64,000 nucleotides of DNA from assembly GCF_039541575.1 (NCBI RefSeq), contig NZ_BAABGM010000007.1, positions 62,001-126,000 of the forward strand, written 5' to 3'. The position numbers and the translations under genes were made by a program. Every line of letters starts with the position of its first letter. Positions within the stretch are counted from its first letter, which is position 1. Source of the DNA: Fodinibacter luteus (GTDB taxonomy: Bacteria > Actinomycetota > Actinomycetes > Actinomycetales > Dermatophilaceae). Shown here one piece after another: positions 49,525 to 59,971 of this stretch. The notes under the pieces were generated by a model. It was not told the DNA's origin, ran no database searches, and worked only from the letters and a program-made list of their open reading frames with translations.

Positions 49525-51438
49525 TCAGGGGGTGGTGAGCCAGAGCACGGCGTAGGGCGGCAGCCACACGTTGCCGTCGCCGCCCCACGGCAGGGCCTCG
49601 CCGGTGATCTCGTCGCGCGAGTCGGCGACGCCGAGCTCGTTGACGCGCCAACCCGGCCAGGGCCGCCACTGCGGGGTGACGTTGTGCACGCCGACGAACC
49701 GCCCCACGGGGTGCTCGCGCAGGGTGACGAGCACGCCGGGGTCGTCGACCGGCCCGACCTGGGTCTCGACCGACCCGTGGAGGTGCGGCAGCCGGCCCCG
49801 GGCCCGGACGAGCCCGACGAGGTCGCCGAAGACGCGCCCGGCGACCGTGCCCCGGTCGTGCCGCTGCTCCGCCCGGGTCCAGTCCAGCCGCGGCCGGTGC
49901 GCCCAGCGGTTGTCGTCCTCGTGGCCGGGCTCCTTCGCCCAGTCGGGGTCGTTCGGCTGGCCGAGCTCGTCCCCGCTCCAGATGACCGGGATGCCGCCCC
50001 AGCCCAGGACGAGCGCGTGGGCGAGGCGCAGCGCCGATGCGGCCCGGTCGACCTCGGCGGTCGACGTGGCCGACTCGAGCCCGACGAGGGATGCCGCGGT
50101 GCCGCTCGTGCGGCGGTCGTCGGTCTCGGGGTTGTACTGGAAGACGAGCCCCCGGGCGGGGGAGCCCCAGAAGTCGCCCGCGTACCAGTGGGCGAGGAAG
50201 CTGCGGTGCGCGTGCCCGCCCATGCCGAGCGCCGCGGCATCCTCGTCCATGATCGCCCAGCCGATGTCGTCGTGGCAGCGCAGGTAGGTCAGCCAGGTCG
50301 CCGTCGGGGGCTTCGGCGGCAGGGAGCCGAGGGCGTGGGCGGCGAGGCGGACGTCCCGGGAGGCGAGCATCGACCACACCTGGACCATGAGGCTGTTGTG
50401 GTAGGCGAGGTCGCTCACCTTGCCGGTGTAGGAGCCGGCCCCGAGGTAGGCGAGCAGCTTCGTCGGGGCGACGATGGCCTCGGCCTTGAACGCGACCGCC
50501 GGGCAGGCGATCCGGGTCACCGCGCGCAGCACCTGGGTGAGCGCGTGCACCTCGGGCTCGCCCTGGCAGTCGGTGCCGAGCCGCTTCCACAGGAACGCGA
50601 TGGCGTCGAGGCGGAGCACGTCGACCCCGCGGTTCGCGAGCTCGAGGATGATCGAGGCGTACTCGTACAGCACCCGGGGGTTGCCCCAGTTGACGTCCCA
50701 CTGGAACTCGTTGAACGTCGTCCAGACCCAGCCCTGCAGGTCCTCGTCCCACGTGAAGTTGCCGGGCGCGAAGTCCGGGAAGACCTCGGGCAGCGTCTCC
50801 TCGTAGGCGTCGGGCAGGGTGCGGTCGGCGAAGACGTGGAAGTACTCGCGGTGCACCGGGTCGCCGGCACGGGCCCGGACCGCCCACTCGTGCTCGCGGG
50901 CCACGTGGTTGAGCACCAGGTCGAGCACGAGGCTCATCCCGCTGGCGTGCAGCTGCCCGGCGAGGTGCTCGAGGTCGTCCATCGTCCCGAGGTCGGGTCG
51001 CACCGACCGGTAGTCGGCGACGGCGTAGCCACCGTCGTTGTCGCCTTCGCGGGGGCGGAGGAGCGGCATGAGGTGCAGGTAGCGCACGCCGAGCTCGTCG
51101 AGGTAGGGCAGGTGCTCCACCACCCCGCGCAGGTCGCCGGCGAAACGCTCGGTGTAGGCCGCGTAGCCGACCATCGAGGGGTCCTGGAGCCAGTCGGGGC
51201 GCAGCATCCGCTCGAGGTCGCGCACGTGGAGCCGGTCGGATCGCGCGGCGAAGGCGGAGGCCGCGAGCGCGACGAGCTCGGCGCCGAGGGCCGGGGCCCG
51301 CTCGGCGCCGTACGCCACGGTGAGGCCCCCGAGCAGGTCGGGCCACCAGCGCTCGACCCGGGTGCGGAACATGACGGCCCGGTCCTCGCTCAGACCGTCG
51401 GGGAGGGGGATCACGGGCGGGGGCACCGGTCGGCTCAC
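49525..51438 (-). CDS. GH13 alpha-amylase family enzyme, amylosucrase-like
   Basis: 637 residues. Family GH13 residues are visible: LVLDLVLNHVAREH (region I), the nucleophile in VDVLRLDAIAFLWKR, the acid/base Glu in VAFKAEAIVAPTK and the transition-state stabiliser in LRCHDDIGWAI. The N-terminal helical region, YTERFAGDLRGVVEHLPYLDELGVRYLHLMPLL and NEFQWDVNWGNP are typical of amylosucrase/sucrose hydrolase (GH13_4). It has no signal peptide, so it acts inside the cell on sucrose or glucans. GTG 51438 is chosen because GAGAAT lies 6 bases upstream; ATG 51456 is possible. Confidence 0.88.
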   Translation of the reverse strand: MSRPVPPPVIPLPDGLSEDRAVMFRTRVERWWPDLLGGLTVAYGAERAPALGAELVALAASAFAARSDRLHVRDLERMLRPDWLQDPSMVGYAAYTERFAGDLRGVVEHLPYLDELGVRYLHLMPLLRPREGDNDGGYAVADYRSVRPDLGTMDDLEHLAGQLHASGMSLVLDLVLNHVAREHEWAVRARAGDPVHREYFHVFADRTLPDAYEETLPEVFPDFAPGNFTWDEDLQGWVWTTFNEFQWDVNWGNPRVLYEYASIILELANRGVDVLRLDAIAFLWKRLGTDCQGEPEVHALTQVLRAVTRIACPAVAFKAEAIVAPTKLLAYLGAGSYTGKVSDLAYHNSLMVQVWSMLASRDVRLAAHALGSLPPKPPTATWLTYLRCHDDIGWAIMDEDAAALGMGGHAHRSFLAHWYAGDFWGSPARGLVFQYNPETDDRRTSGTAASLVGLESATSTAEVDRAASALRLAHALVLGWGGIPVIWSGDELGQPNDPDWAKEPGHEDDNRWAHRPRLDWTRAEQRHDRGTVAGRVFGDLVGLVRARGRLPHLHGSVETQVGPVDDPGVLVTLREHPVGRFVGVHNVTPQWRPWPGWRVNELGVADSRDEITGEALPWGGDGNVWLPPYAVLWLTTP

Positions 51439-51444
51439 GCGGGC

Positions 51445-51450
51445 ATTCTC
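51445..51450 (-). promoter_or_regulatory. leaderless-type -10 of the GH13 gene
   Basis: GAGAAT on the minus strand ends 6 bases before the GTG at 51438. The -35 position (TGCAAA, 51468-51473) falls inside the LacI-like operator. Confidence 0.45.
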
Positions 51451-51460
51451 GCCCATCGGC

Positions 51461-51472
51461 GCAAGCGTTTGC
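51461..51472. promoter_or_regulatory. LacI-family-type operator
   Basis: GCAAGCGTTTGC is a nearly perfect palindrome with the CG centre typical of LacI/GalR operators for sugar regulators. It overlaps the -35 region of the GH13 promoter, so binding should repress. Confidence 0.6.
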
Positions 51473-51645
51473 ACAGAGCCGGGCGGATGCCGTCGCGGCG
51501 CCGCCCTGCGTCCGGCGGGTCGGGGGCTGGGGCCCCCAAGGTGCCGGACGCAACGGTCCGCCGCGCCACCGGGGTCCACCGGCTCATCGCCACCACCCAC
51601 CGGGCGCACAGGAGGCACACAGCCTGAGGGTCGAGCGTGGAGCCC

Positions 51646-53133
51646 ATGAGCACGAGCACCGCGGGGCCGCCGGCGCACCCGACGCGCCCCGTGCATCCGA
51701 CGCGGCCCGTGCACCCGACGCGGCCCGTGCACCCGTCGCGGCCCGTGCGTCCGACGCAGCCCGTGCGTCGGGGCCGGCTCGGGCCCGTGCCGAGCTGGTG
51801 GCGCGACGCCACCGCCGCCGCCGGCTGGCTCGTCCTCCTGGCGGTCACCGCCCTGTGGGTCGGGGGCGGCGGCATCCGCGAGCTGGGGTCGCTCGCGGGG
51901 GCGCTGACGTCCACCGGCCGGCTCACCGGGCTGCTCGCGTCGGCGCTGCTCCTGCTCCAGGTCTTCCTCATGGCCCGGGTGCCGTGGGTCGAGCAGGCCT
52001 GGGGGCAGGACGAGCTGGCGCGCACCCACCGCCTCGTCGGCCTCGCGTCGTCCACCCTCATGCTCGCCCACATCGCGCTCATCACCCTCGGGTACGCCGC
52101 CGGGTCGGCACTCGGCATCTGGGGGACGGTCGTCGACCTCGTCGTCGGGTACCCCGGCATGCTCCTCGCCGTCGCCGGGACGGCTGCCCTCGTCATGGTC
52201 GTCCTGACATCCGTTCGCCGCGCCCGCCGCCGGCTGCGCTACGAGTCCTGGCACCTCATCCACCTCTACGGCTACCTCGGCGCCGGGCTCGCCCTGCCGC
52301 ACCAGCTGTGGACGGGCACCGACTTCCTGTCGTCACAGACCGCCACCGCGTTCTGGTGGGGCCTGTACGCCGTGTGCGCCGGGTCGGTACTCGCCTTCCG
52401 GGTCGCTCTGCCGCTCTGGCGCTCCCTGCGCGCCCCGCTCCGGGTCGTCGACGTCCGGCCCGAGGGTCCGGGGGTCACGACGGTCACCGTCGGTGGCGCA
52501 GGGGTCTCCCGGATGCCGGTCCGCGCCGGCCAGTTCTTCCAGTGGCGCTTCCTCGACGGTCCCGGCTGGACCCGCGCCCATCCCTACTCGATCTCGGCGG
52601 CACCCGACGGCGCGACGCTGCGCCTCACGGTCGCCCACGTGGGCGACGGGTCGAGCCGGCTCGCGACCCTGCGTCCCGGGACGCGGGTCCTCGTCGAGGG
52701 CCCGTACGGCCGACTCCACGAGGGGGTGCGCTCGCGGCGCAAGGTGCTGCTCATGGGCTCGGGCATCGGCATCGCGCCCCTGCGGGCCCTCCTCGAGGAC
52801 CTCGACCAGGCACCGGGCGACGTCACGGTCGTGCACCGGGTGCACTCGGCGCAGGACGCCGTGCTCGGCGACGAGCTCACCGCACTCGCCGCGGCCCGCG
52901 GTGCCCGCCACCTCGTCGTCGAGGGCCCCCGGGTGCCCGACCGGCCGAGCTGGCTGCCGGAGCAGGCCCGCCGGCTCAGTGACGTCGACGCCCTGCGCGA
53001 GCTCGTGCCCGACGTGGCCGCACACGACGTCTTCATCTGCGGGACCGACGGCTGGATGACGGCCGCGCGCACGGCCGCGATCGGCGCCGGGGTGCCGCGC
53101 GACCACATCCACCTCGAACGCTTCACCTACTGA
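51646..53133 (+). CDS. ferric reductase-like transmembrane flavocytochrome
   Basis: 495 residues. After a repeat-rich N-terminus (HPTRPV units) come about six membrane helices with paired histidines suited to two hemes (RTHRLVGL, MLAHIALITLG, ESWHLIHLYGY, GLALPHQLW). An FNR-type half follows: FAD motif RAHPYSISAAP, NAD site VLLMGSGIGIAPLRALLEDL and the C-terminal FICGTDGWM. It would move electrons from NAD(P)H through FAD and heme to the outside. The next two genes supply an extracellular flavoprotein and its maturase. ATG 51646 is used; a GTG at 51637 preceded by GAGGG is an alternative. Confidence 0.88.
   Translation: MSTSTAGPPAHPTRPVHPTRPVHPTRPVHPSRPVRPTQPVRRGRLGPVPSWWRDATAAAGWLVLLAVTALWVGGGGIRELGSLAGALTSTGRLTGLLASALLLLQVFLMARVPWVEQAWGQDELARTHRLVGLASSTLMLAHIALITLGYAAGSALGIWGTVVDLVVGYPGMLLAVAGTAALVMVVLTSVRRARRRLRYESWHLIHLYGYLGAGLALPHQLWTGTDFLSSQTATAFWWGLYAVCAGSVLAFRVALPLWRSLRAPLRVVDVRPEGPGVTTVTVGGAGVSRMPVRAGQFFQWRFLDGPGWTRAHPYSISAAPDGATLRLTVAHVGDGSSRLATLRPGTRVLVEGPYGRLHEGVRSRRKVLLMGSGIGIAPLRALLEDLDQAPGDVTVVHRVHSAQDAVLGDELTALAAARGARHLVVEGPRVPDRPSWLPEQARRLSDVDALRELVPDVAAHDVFICGTDGWMTAARTAAIGAGVPRDHIHLERFTY
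51675..51764 (+). repeat. five 18-bp tandem repeats in the ferric reductase-like gene
   Basis: Units of 18 bp (GCACCCGACGCGGCCCGT) from 51675 to 51764 encode the HPTRPV motif; the units differ by zero to three bases. Confidence 0.9.
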
Positions 53134-53170
53134 CCCCGTGGCACCCGGCCGAGTGACGAAGGACCCCGAC

Positions 53171-53644
53171 ATGCGCCGCATCACGACCTGGCTGCTCAGC
53201 ACGATCTGCGCCCTCGTGCTCCTCTTCAGCTACCACACGTCGACGAGCCCGGGCACCGCGGGCAGCGTCGTCGCCGACCCCGGGAGCGGGAGCGGGAGCG
53301 GCACGGCATCCGAGCCGGACGCCTCGACCGGCAGCGGGGAGTCGAACGACTCCGGCGCGTCGTCCGGCGCCGCCACGTACACCGGCGACGCCGTGAGCAC
53401 CCGGTTCGGCGACGTCCAGGTCGTCATCACGGTCGAGGGCGGACGGATCACGGCATCCGAGGTGACCCGGGTGCCGTGGGGCAACCCGAGGGACCAGGAG
53501 ATCAACTCGCGTGCCGTGCCGATCCTCAACGCCGAGGCCGTCGACGCGCAGAGTGCGGACATCGACATGGTCTCGGGTGCGACGTACACCTCGCAGGGGT
53601 ACATCGGGTCGCTCCAGTCGGCGATCGACGAGGCCGGCCTGTGA
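53171..53644 (+). CDS. FMN-binding domain protein (ApbE substrate)
   Basis: 157 residues. An N-terminal membrane anchor (TWLLSTICALVLLFS) and a Gly/Ser-rich linker precede an FMN_bind domain. It carries the flavinylation motif DMVSGATYTS; by the consensus Dxx(S/T)GAT the FMN would be attached to Thr138. AAGGA lies 7 bases before ATG 53171, which is preferred over GTG 53138. It is the likely electron acceptor of the upstream flavocytochrome, and its stop touches the apbE start. Confidence 0.9.
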   Translation: MRRITTWLLSTICALVLLFSYHTSTSPGTAGSVVADPGSGSGSGTASEPDASTGSGESNDSGASSGAATYTGDAVSTRFGDVQVVITVEGGRITASEVTRVPWGNPRDQEINSRAVPILNAEAVDAQSADIDMVSGATYTSQGYIGSLQSAIDEAGL

Positions 53645-54420
53645 TGACCGCCGGGCTCCCCGTGGCTCCCGCGGCGCCGGCGCCCCCACGGCTGGCGCGG
53701 CGCGCGTGGGTCGAGCAGATCATGGGGATGCCGGTCAGCGTGCACGTTCGCGCGGTGGACCCGTCACGGCCGGACCTCGAGGCGGGGGTGCGCCGGGTGT
53801 TCGGGCACCTGCGCAGGGTCGACGCGGTGCTCAGCACGTGGCGCTCCGACAGCGACCTGCTCCGCCTCCAGCACGGCGAGTCGGAGGAGGCGCACGCCTG
53901 GGTCGCCGACGTCACCGAGCTGTGCCTCGAGGCCGAGGACCGCACCGACGGGCTCTTCCGGGCGTGGCGCAGCCGACCGGGCGGCCGGGTGGCGTTCGAC
54001 CCGACCGGGCTCGTCAAGGGCTGGGCCGTGGCCGGTGCCGCCGCCCACCTCGACATCGTGCCCGAGGTCGCGTACGCCATCGGGGCCGGCGGGGACGTCG
54101 TCGTGGGGGCCGGTGCCGGGGTCTCGGCCGCGCCGCCCTCGTGGCGGGTCGGGATCGAGGACCCACGCCGGGCGGGCGCCGTTGCCCGGGTCGTCACCGT
54201 GCGCCGCGGGGCGGTGGCGACGTCCGGTGCCGCAGCGCGCGGCGGACACGTCGTCGACCCGAGGACCGGGGTGGGCATCACCCGCGCCGGGTCGGCCACG
54301 GTCGTCGGCCCGGACCTGCTGTGGGCCGACGTCTGGGCGACCGCCGCGTGGGTGGACCCCGAACGGGCCCGGCGGCTCATGGCCCGCAGGAACGCGGGGT
54401 ACGAGCTGCTGCTCGGGTGA
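53644..54420 (+). CDS. apbE: FAD:protein FMN transferase
   Basis: 258 residues. ApbE transfers FMN from FAD to a threonine of its target. The family pattern is visible: WVEQIMGMPVSVHV, VDAVLSTWRSDSDLLRL, FDPTGLVKGWAVAGAAAHL, GAGGDVVVGAGAG and GAVATSGAAARGGHVVDPRTG. The ATG overlaps the stop of the FMN-binding protein (TGATG), consistent with maturation of that protein. Confidence 0.94.
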   Translation: MTAGLPVAPAAPAPPRLARRAWVEQIMGMPVSVHVRAVDPSRPDLEAGVRRVFGHLRRVDAVLSTWRSDSDLLRLQHGESEEAHAWVADVTELCLEAEDRTDGLFRAWRSRPGGRVAFDPTGLVKGWAVAGAAAHLDIVPEVAYAIGAGGDVVVGAGAGVSAAPPSWRVGIEDPRRAGAVARVVTVRRGAVATSGAAARGGHVVDPRTGVGITRAGSATVVGPDLLWADVWATAAWVDPERARRLMARRNAGYELLLG

Positions 54421-54453
54421 CGAGGGTGCCGCCGAGCGCGGCCGGCGACGAGC

Positions 54454-56448
<1,995 letters not shown>

Positions 56449-56454
56449 TCGTCC

Positions 56455-56460
56455 ACGGTA
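56455..56460 (-). promoter_or_regulatory. leaderless-type -10 of the YyaL-like gene
   Basis: TACCGT on the minus strand ends 6 bases before the ATG at 56448. Confidence 0.5.
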
Positions 56461-56716
56461 TGCCGGACGGGTGACGGGGAGGCGTTCGGATGCCGGCCGG
56501 TGGGCGGCGTCGGATGCCGGCGGGCGGGCGTCGCCGACTCTTCGGCGGTCGGCGCTGGCCGGGTCGGGAAGGGCTGTCGGTGGTCGCTGGTAGACATGAC
56601 GTGTCGACGAGGAGTCGGAGTCGCGCTGGGGAAGGGGTTGTCCCGCAGCGATTCCCGGTCAAGGTGGTCGGTGCGTCGGGTGGGGTGGGTGCGGCGTGGA
56701 GAGGAGGGCAGGGGCG

Positions 56717-58744
56717 ATGGAGCTCGCGGACGGGGCCGGTGGCCGGTGGGGTGTCGGCGGGTCGTGCGCTGCCGACGGCCCGGCGCTCGCCGATGGGCCC
56801 GAGGGTGTCGGGCGCCCCGGGGTCGCCCCGGCCGCTGAGCTCCCGGGCGTGGCCGGGAAGGCCGCGCCGGTGCTGCCGTCCGGCCTACCGGCCGAGGCGA
56901 CGGCGTGGCTGGCGGACGTGCACGCGCGGGCCGCGTCCCCGGCGTCGGGACTCCCGAGCGCGGAGTGGGTGGGCCTGGTCGCGCAGTGCCAGGCGGTGGT
57001 GAACTCGCTGACCGCCGCGCAGGACGCCGCACTGGCGAGGTTGGCGTGCATCGAGGTCGAGCTCGCCGAGGACGGCACCCTCGTGGAGCGGGCGCACCCC
57101 CTCGGGCACCAGGCACTCGACGCGCCGGATCTGGCGGCGCCCGCGCTGGCGGCCACCCATCAGCACGCGGCCCGACGGATGGGGTCCGCGGTGCGGTGGG
57201 CCGCCGACGGGCCGAGCGGCTCCTCGTCCTCGACGGGGCTCGCGGGCCTGCACGAGGCGATGCGGGCCGGGCGCCTGGACGGGTATCGGGCGGGTGTGGT
57301 CGCCGACGAGCTCGACCTGGCGCCCCCGCAGGTGGCGGCGGCGGTCGTCGAGGCGCTCCAGGAGTACTTCGAGAGGGAGACCGGCGGCGACCTGCGCCGA
57401 CGGGTGAGGCAGGTGTTGGCCCGGATCTGCCCCGACCTCCTCGTGGAGCGGGCCCGGCGGGCCAGGGCTCGCAGCGGGTTGCGGCGCTGGGTTGACGAGC
57501 CGGGTCTGGACCGGTGGGACGGCACCTTTCCCTCCGAGGAGGCCGCCGGGGCCTGGGCCGCGATCGACGCGCTGGCCCAGCAGTACGTCGCGGATGGAGT
57601 GTGCCAGGGCATCGAGCGCGCGCGGGCGAAGGCACTGACCGATCTCGTCACCGGGAACGCCACCGTCGAGGCCGTGCTCTCCCTGACCACTCCCGCCGAC
57701 CTTCCCACCGACGAACCCGCAGCTCAGCCGCGGGGTGCAGGGGCCCCGACTGGCTCAGGCGACGAACCGGATCTCGGTACGGCGGGCGAGCGCGAGACGG
57801 GTGGGGCGAGCGAGCGGGAGACGGGTGGGGCGAGCGAGCGGGAGACGGGTGGGGCGAGCGAGCCGGCGGCCGAGCGGGAGACGCTCGATGACCTCGACGC
57901 CGAGCCGCACTCGGACGTGCCGGGTCCCGAGCCGATGCCGGCGAGGAACCCCCGCAGCCCGGAGGGTGGCTCTGCCGAGGGCGGACGGTCGATCTCCGAC
58001 GACGACCTGGTGGAGGTCCAGGGCTCGCGTCCGTTCGAGCCGCTCCTGGTGCCGCGAGGGTGGCTGCGCGGCTTGGGGAGGGCCGCGCCCGGGGCCGCGA
58101 GTCCGCCATGGGTGATCCCGTTCGTGTGCCACCCGGTCACCGGGGCCCTGACCGACCCCGAGGACACGCTGGCCACAGGCGGCTACCGGCCGAGCGCCCG
58201 TCTCGCGGCGTTCGTGCGCGCCCGCGACGGACGGTGTCGCTTCCCGGGGTGCTCGGTCGCCGCGCGGTTCTGCGATCTGGACCACGTGCGGCCCTGGCCG
58301 CTCGGACCGACCGCGGCGCGCAACCTCATGGCCGTATGCAGGCGGCACCACCGGATCAAGCAGCGGCCCGGATGGAGGGTGCGTCTTCGCCCGGACGCCG
58401 TTGCCACCTGGACCGACCCCACCGGTCGGGTCCGCTCCACGAACGCGCTCAACAGGCTCACCCCCGTCGTCCTTCCGGCAACCCCGGTCGGCGCCACCGA
58501 CCCCGCGCCGGCCCCGTGCTGCCCGGGCGACGACTGGCAGCCACAGGGGGCGCTCGACCTCGTCCTCGAGCACGCCGTGGCGACCGCGCACCCCCCGCTC
58601 CCGCCGTGCGCGACAGCGGTCCGGGTGGACCTCGCCCTGCGCACGATCCGGGTCGACGTCGGCAGTGGTTCGGGGTGCCGGAGCCGCACCCGCCGACCCG
58701 GACGCACCCAGCGACGGAACCCAGACGACGACCCGCCGTTCTGA
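56717..58744 (+). CDS. DUF222/HNH endonuclease-domain protein (13E12 type)
   Basis: 675 residues. The DUF222 region spans about residues 65-330 (VAQCQAVVNSLTAAQDAALARL, RAGRLDGYRAGVVADEL). A low-complexity middle with GASERETG repeats leads to a C-terminal HNH nuclease motif: CRFPGCSVAARFCDLDHVRPWPLG, NLMAVCRRHHRIKQRPGW. The His-Asn-His metal site is intact. Such proteins are abundant and often multicopy in actinobacteria and may be mobile-element relatives, but no inverted repeats flank it here. A GGAGGGCAGGGG ribosome binding site precedes the ATG; GTG 56696 is an alternative. The 268 bp upstream to the YyaL-like gene hold only that gene's promoter and four GGATGCC-type words. Confidence 0.88.
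   Translation: MELADGAGGRWGVGGSCAADGPALADGPEGVGRPGVAPAAELPGVAGKAAPVLPSGLPAEATAWLADVHARAASPASGLPSAEWVGLVAQCQAVVNSLTAAQDAALARLACIEVELAEDGTLVERAHPLGHQALDAPDLAAPALAATHQHAARRMGSAVRWAADGPSGSSSSTGLAGLHEAMRAGRLDGYRAGVVADELDLAPPQVAAAVVEALQEYFERETGGDLRRRVRQVLARICPDLLVERARRARARSGLRRWVDEPGLDRWDGTFPSEEAAGAWAAIDALAQQYVADGVCQGIERARAKALTDLVTGNATVEAVLSLTTPADLPTDEPAAQPRGAGAPTGSGDEPDLGTAGERETGGASERETGGASERETGGASEPAAERETLDDLDAEPHSDVPGPEPMPARNPRSPEGGSAEGGRSISDDDLVEVQGSRPFEPLLVPRGWLRGLGRAAPGAASPPWVIPFVCHPVTGALTDPEDTLATGGYRPSARLAAFVRARDGRCRFPGCSVAARFCDLDHVRPWPLGPTAARNLMAVCRRHHRIKQRPGWRVRLRPDAVATWTDPTGRVRSTNALNRLTPVVLPATPVGATDPAPAPCCPGDDWQPQGALDLVLEHAVATAHPPLPPCATAVRVDLALRTIRVDVGSGSGCRSRTRRPGRTQRRNPDDDPPF
57782..57853 (+). 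repeat. three 24-bp tandem repeats in the DUF222/HNH gene
   Basis: Units 57782-57805, 57806-57829 and 57830-57853 (GCGAGCGAGCGGGAGACGGG plus four bases) encode ASERETGG; the last two are identical. Confidence 0.9.
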
Positions 58745-58834
58745 CCGGGATGCGGGTCCGAACCGATACCACTCCGTGGCCCTCAGAACGGGCACCGGTC
58801 GGTCGTCCTCGTGCACGGGTCCTGCTCGATGGGC

Positions 58835-58874
58835 CTCAGTCGTCCAGGGCCTTCCTCAGTCGTCAAGGGCCTTG
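58835..58874 (-). repeat. duplicated 3' end of the kinase gene
   Basis: A 20-bp unit (CCTCAGTCGTCNAGGGCCTT) occurs twice in direct succession. The right copy holds the last codons and stop of the kinase gene; the left copy repeats them after the stop. Confidence 0.8.
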
Positions 58875-59920
58875 GCGAGGGCGATCGAGAACGTCACCTC
58901 GTCGGCGTTGTCGTCCTCGAGCGCCCACACCGCCTCGATGGCGCACCGCACGATGGTCCAGCGGCGGGCGATGTCCTCGTCGATGCCCGCCGCCTCGCAC
59001 AGCACCTCGGTGCGGCGCCGGACCGACCACCTCAGCGCGGCGCCGGTCCCCAGCTCGTCGCGCCGGTTCCGGAGCACCGCGTGCAGCTCGAAACCGGGGT
59101 GCCCCGCCCTCGGCTGCGGGTCGATCGCGAGCCACGGCTCCCGGGTCCCGGCGAGCACGTTCTCGTAGTGCAGGTCACCATGGACGAGCGTGGCGTCGCA
59201 CGACGGGTCCGTCGACAGCTCGGCGAGCAAGCCTCGAGCCCGGGCCACCATCCGGCGGGGGAGCGCCTGGCGTCGGCCCGCCTCGTCGAGCCACCCGGCG
59301 GCCCAGTTGCTGAGCGGGTCGAGCGCCGGGGGAGCTGCGACGTGCAGGCGTGCCAGCAGGCCTCCGATGACCTCGCAGGCCGAATCGGTGTCCAGACCAC
59401 GCAGGTCGCGGTCGGGGTCGAGCCGTTCGAGCAGCAGCATGCCGTCGCCGGGCAGGGCTGCGACCAGCCGGACCGCGCCGTTCCCGGCCCAGTGGCGCAG
59501 GGCCAGGGGTTCGCCGTCGGTGTCCCGGCTGCGCCGCACCAGCTTGAGGGCGAGCGGCTCGCCGTCACGCAGCACCGGAGCGACGACCGCGGTCCAACCG
59601 GTGCGCAGCGGCCCGTCGGTGACGAGACCCCAGCGCTCGAACGCCTCCCCGAGCAGCCGCTGCGCGCGCCGCGCCCAGTCCGCACCCGACGGCCCGCCCT
59701 CTGCCGGCAGGCGGGAGATCCAGGCCAGCCAGTCGGCCGGGATGGCGGGCCCACCCTCGGCGAGCGCGCGCCCACGGCCGCTGGATGCGCGCCCGCCCCC
59801 TGGGGATGCCGGCCTACGGCCGCTGGATCCCGGCCCGCCCCCGTCGCGTCCTGGGCCGCCGCCGGCGGGTGGGGCCCCGTCGCTCGTCGACCCCGAGCTC
59901 CTCGTCGGACCCCCGGTCAC
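58856..59920 (-). CDS. APH(6)/hydroxyurea phosphotransferase-like kinase
   Basis: About 354 residues from GTG 59920 (TTG 59959 is also possible). The conserved part begins near residue 60 (AIPADWLAWISRLPAEGG). The kinase catalytic loop is TLVHGDLHYENVLAG (His, Asp, Asn) and the metal-binding Asp is in LAIDPQPRAGHPGFEL. The ATP-lysine region is PLALKLVRRSRDTDGEPLALRHW. These features fit the aminoglycoside/hydroxyurea phosphotransferase family. The chromosomal location and lack of mobile elements argue against an acquired resistance gene; the natural substrate is unknown. The N-terminus is Gly/Pro/Ser-rich and repetitive. Confidence 0.85.
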   Translation of the reverse strand: MTGGPTRSSGSTSDGAPPAGGGPGRDGGGPGSSGRRPASPGGGRASSGRGRALAEGGPAIPADWLAWISRLPAEGGPSGADWARRAQRLLGEAFERWGLVTDGPLRTGWTAVVAPVLRDGEPLALKLVRRSRDTDGEPLALRHWAGNGAVRLVAALPGDGMLLLERLDPDRDLRGLDTDSACEVIGGLLARLHVAAPPALDPLSNWAAGWLDEAGRRQALPRRMVARARGLLAELSTDPSCDATLVHGDLHYENVLAGTREPWLAIDPQPRAGHPGFELHAVLRNRRDELGTGAALRWSVRRRTEVLCEAAGIDEDIARRWTIVRCAIEAVWALEDDNADEVTFSIALAKALDD

Positions 59921-59971
59921 CCGCCGACCCCCCGTCCGCTGCAGCCCTTCGTCACCCAAGCCGCTCGCCCG

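Noticed and set aside
49331..51553. Second frame of 740 codons on the minus strand over the GH13 gene
   Set aside because: The overlapping frame with all GH13 catalytic motifs is the real gene; this one is a frame shadow.
56717..58744. HNH protein considered as part of a transposon or homing element
   Set aside because: No terminal repeats, target duplication or interrupted gene are visible; the protein family is common as a free-standing gene.
58856..59920. Kinase considered as an acquired antibiotic resistance gene
   Set aside because: No mobile element is near, composition matches the surroundings, and the family includes many chromosomal kinases of other function.
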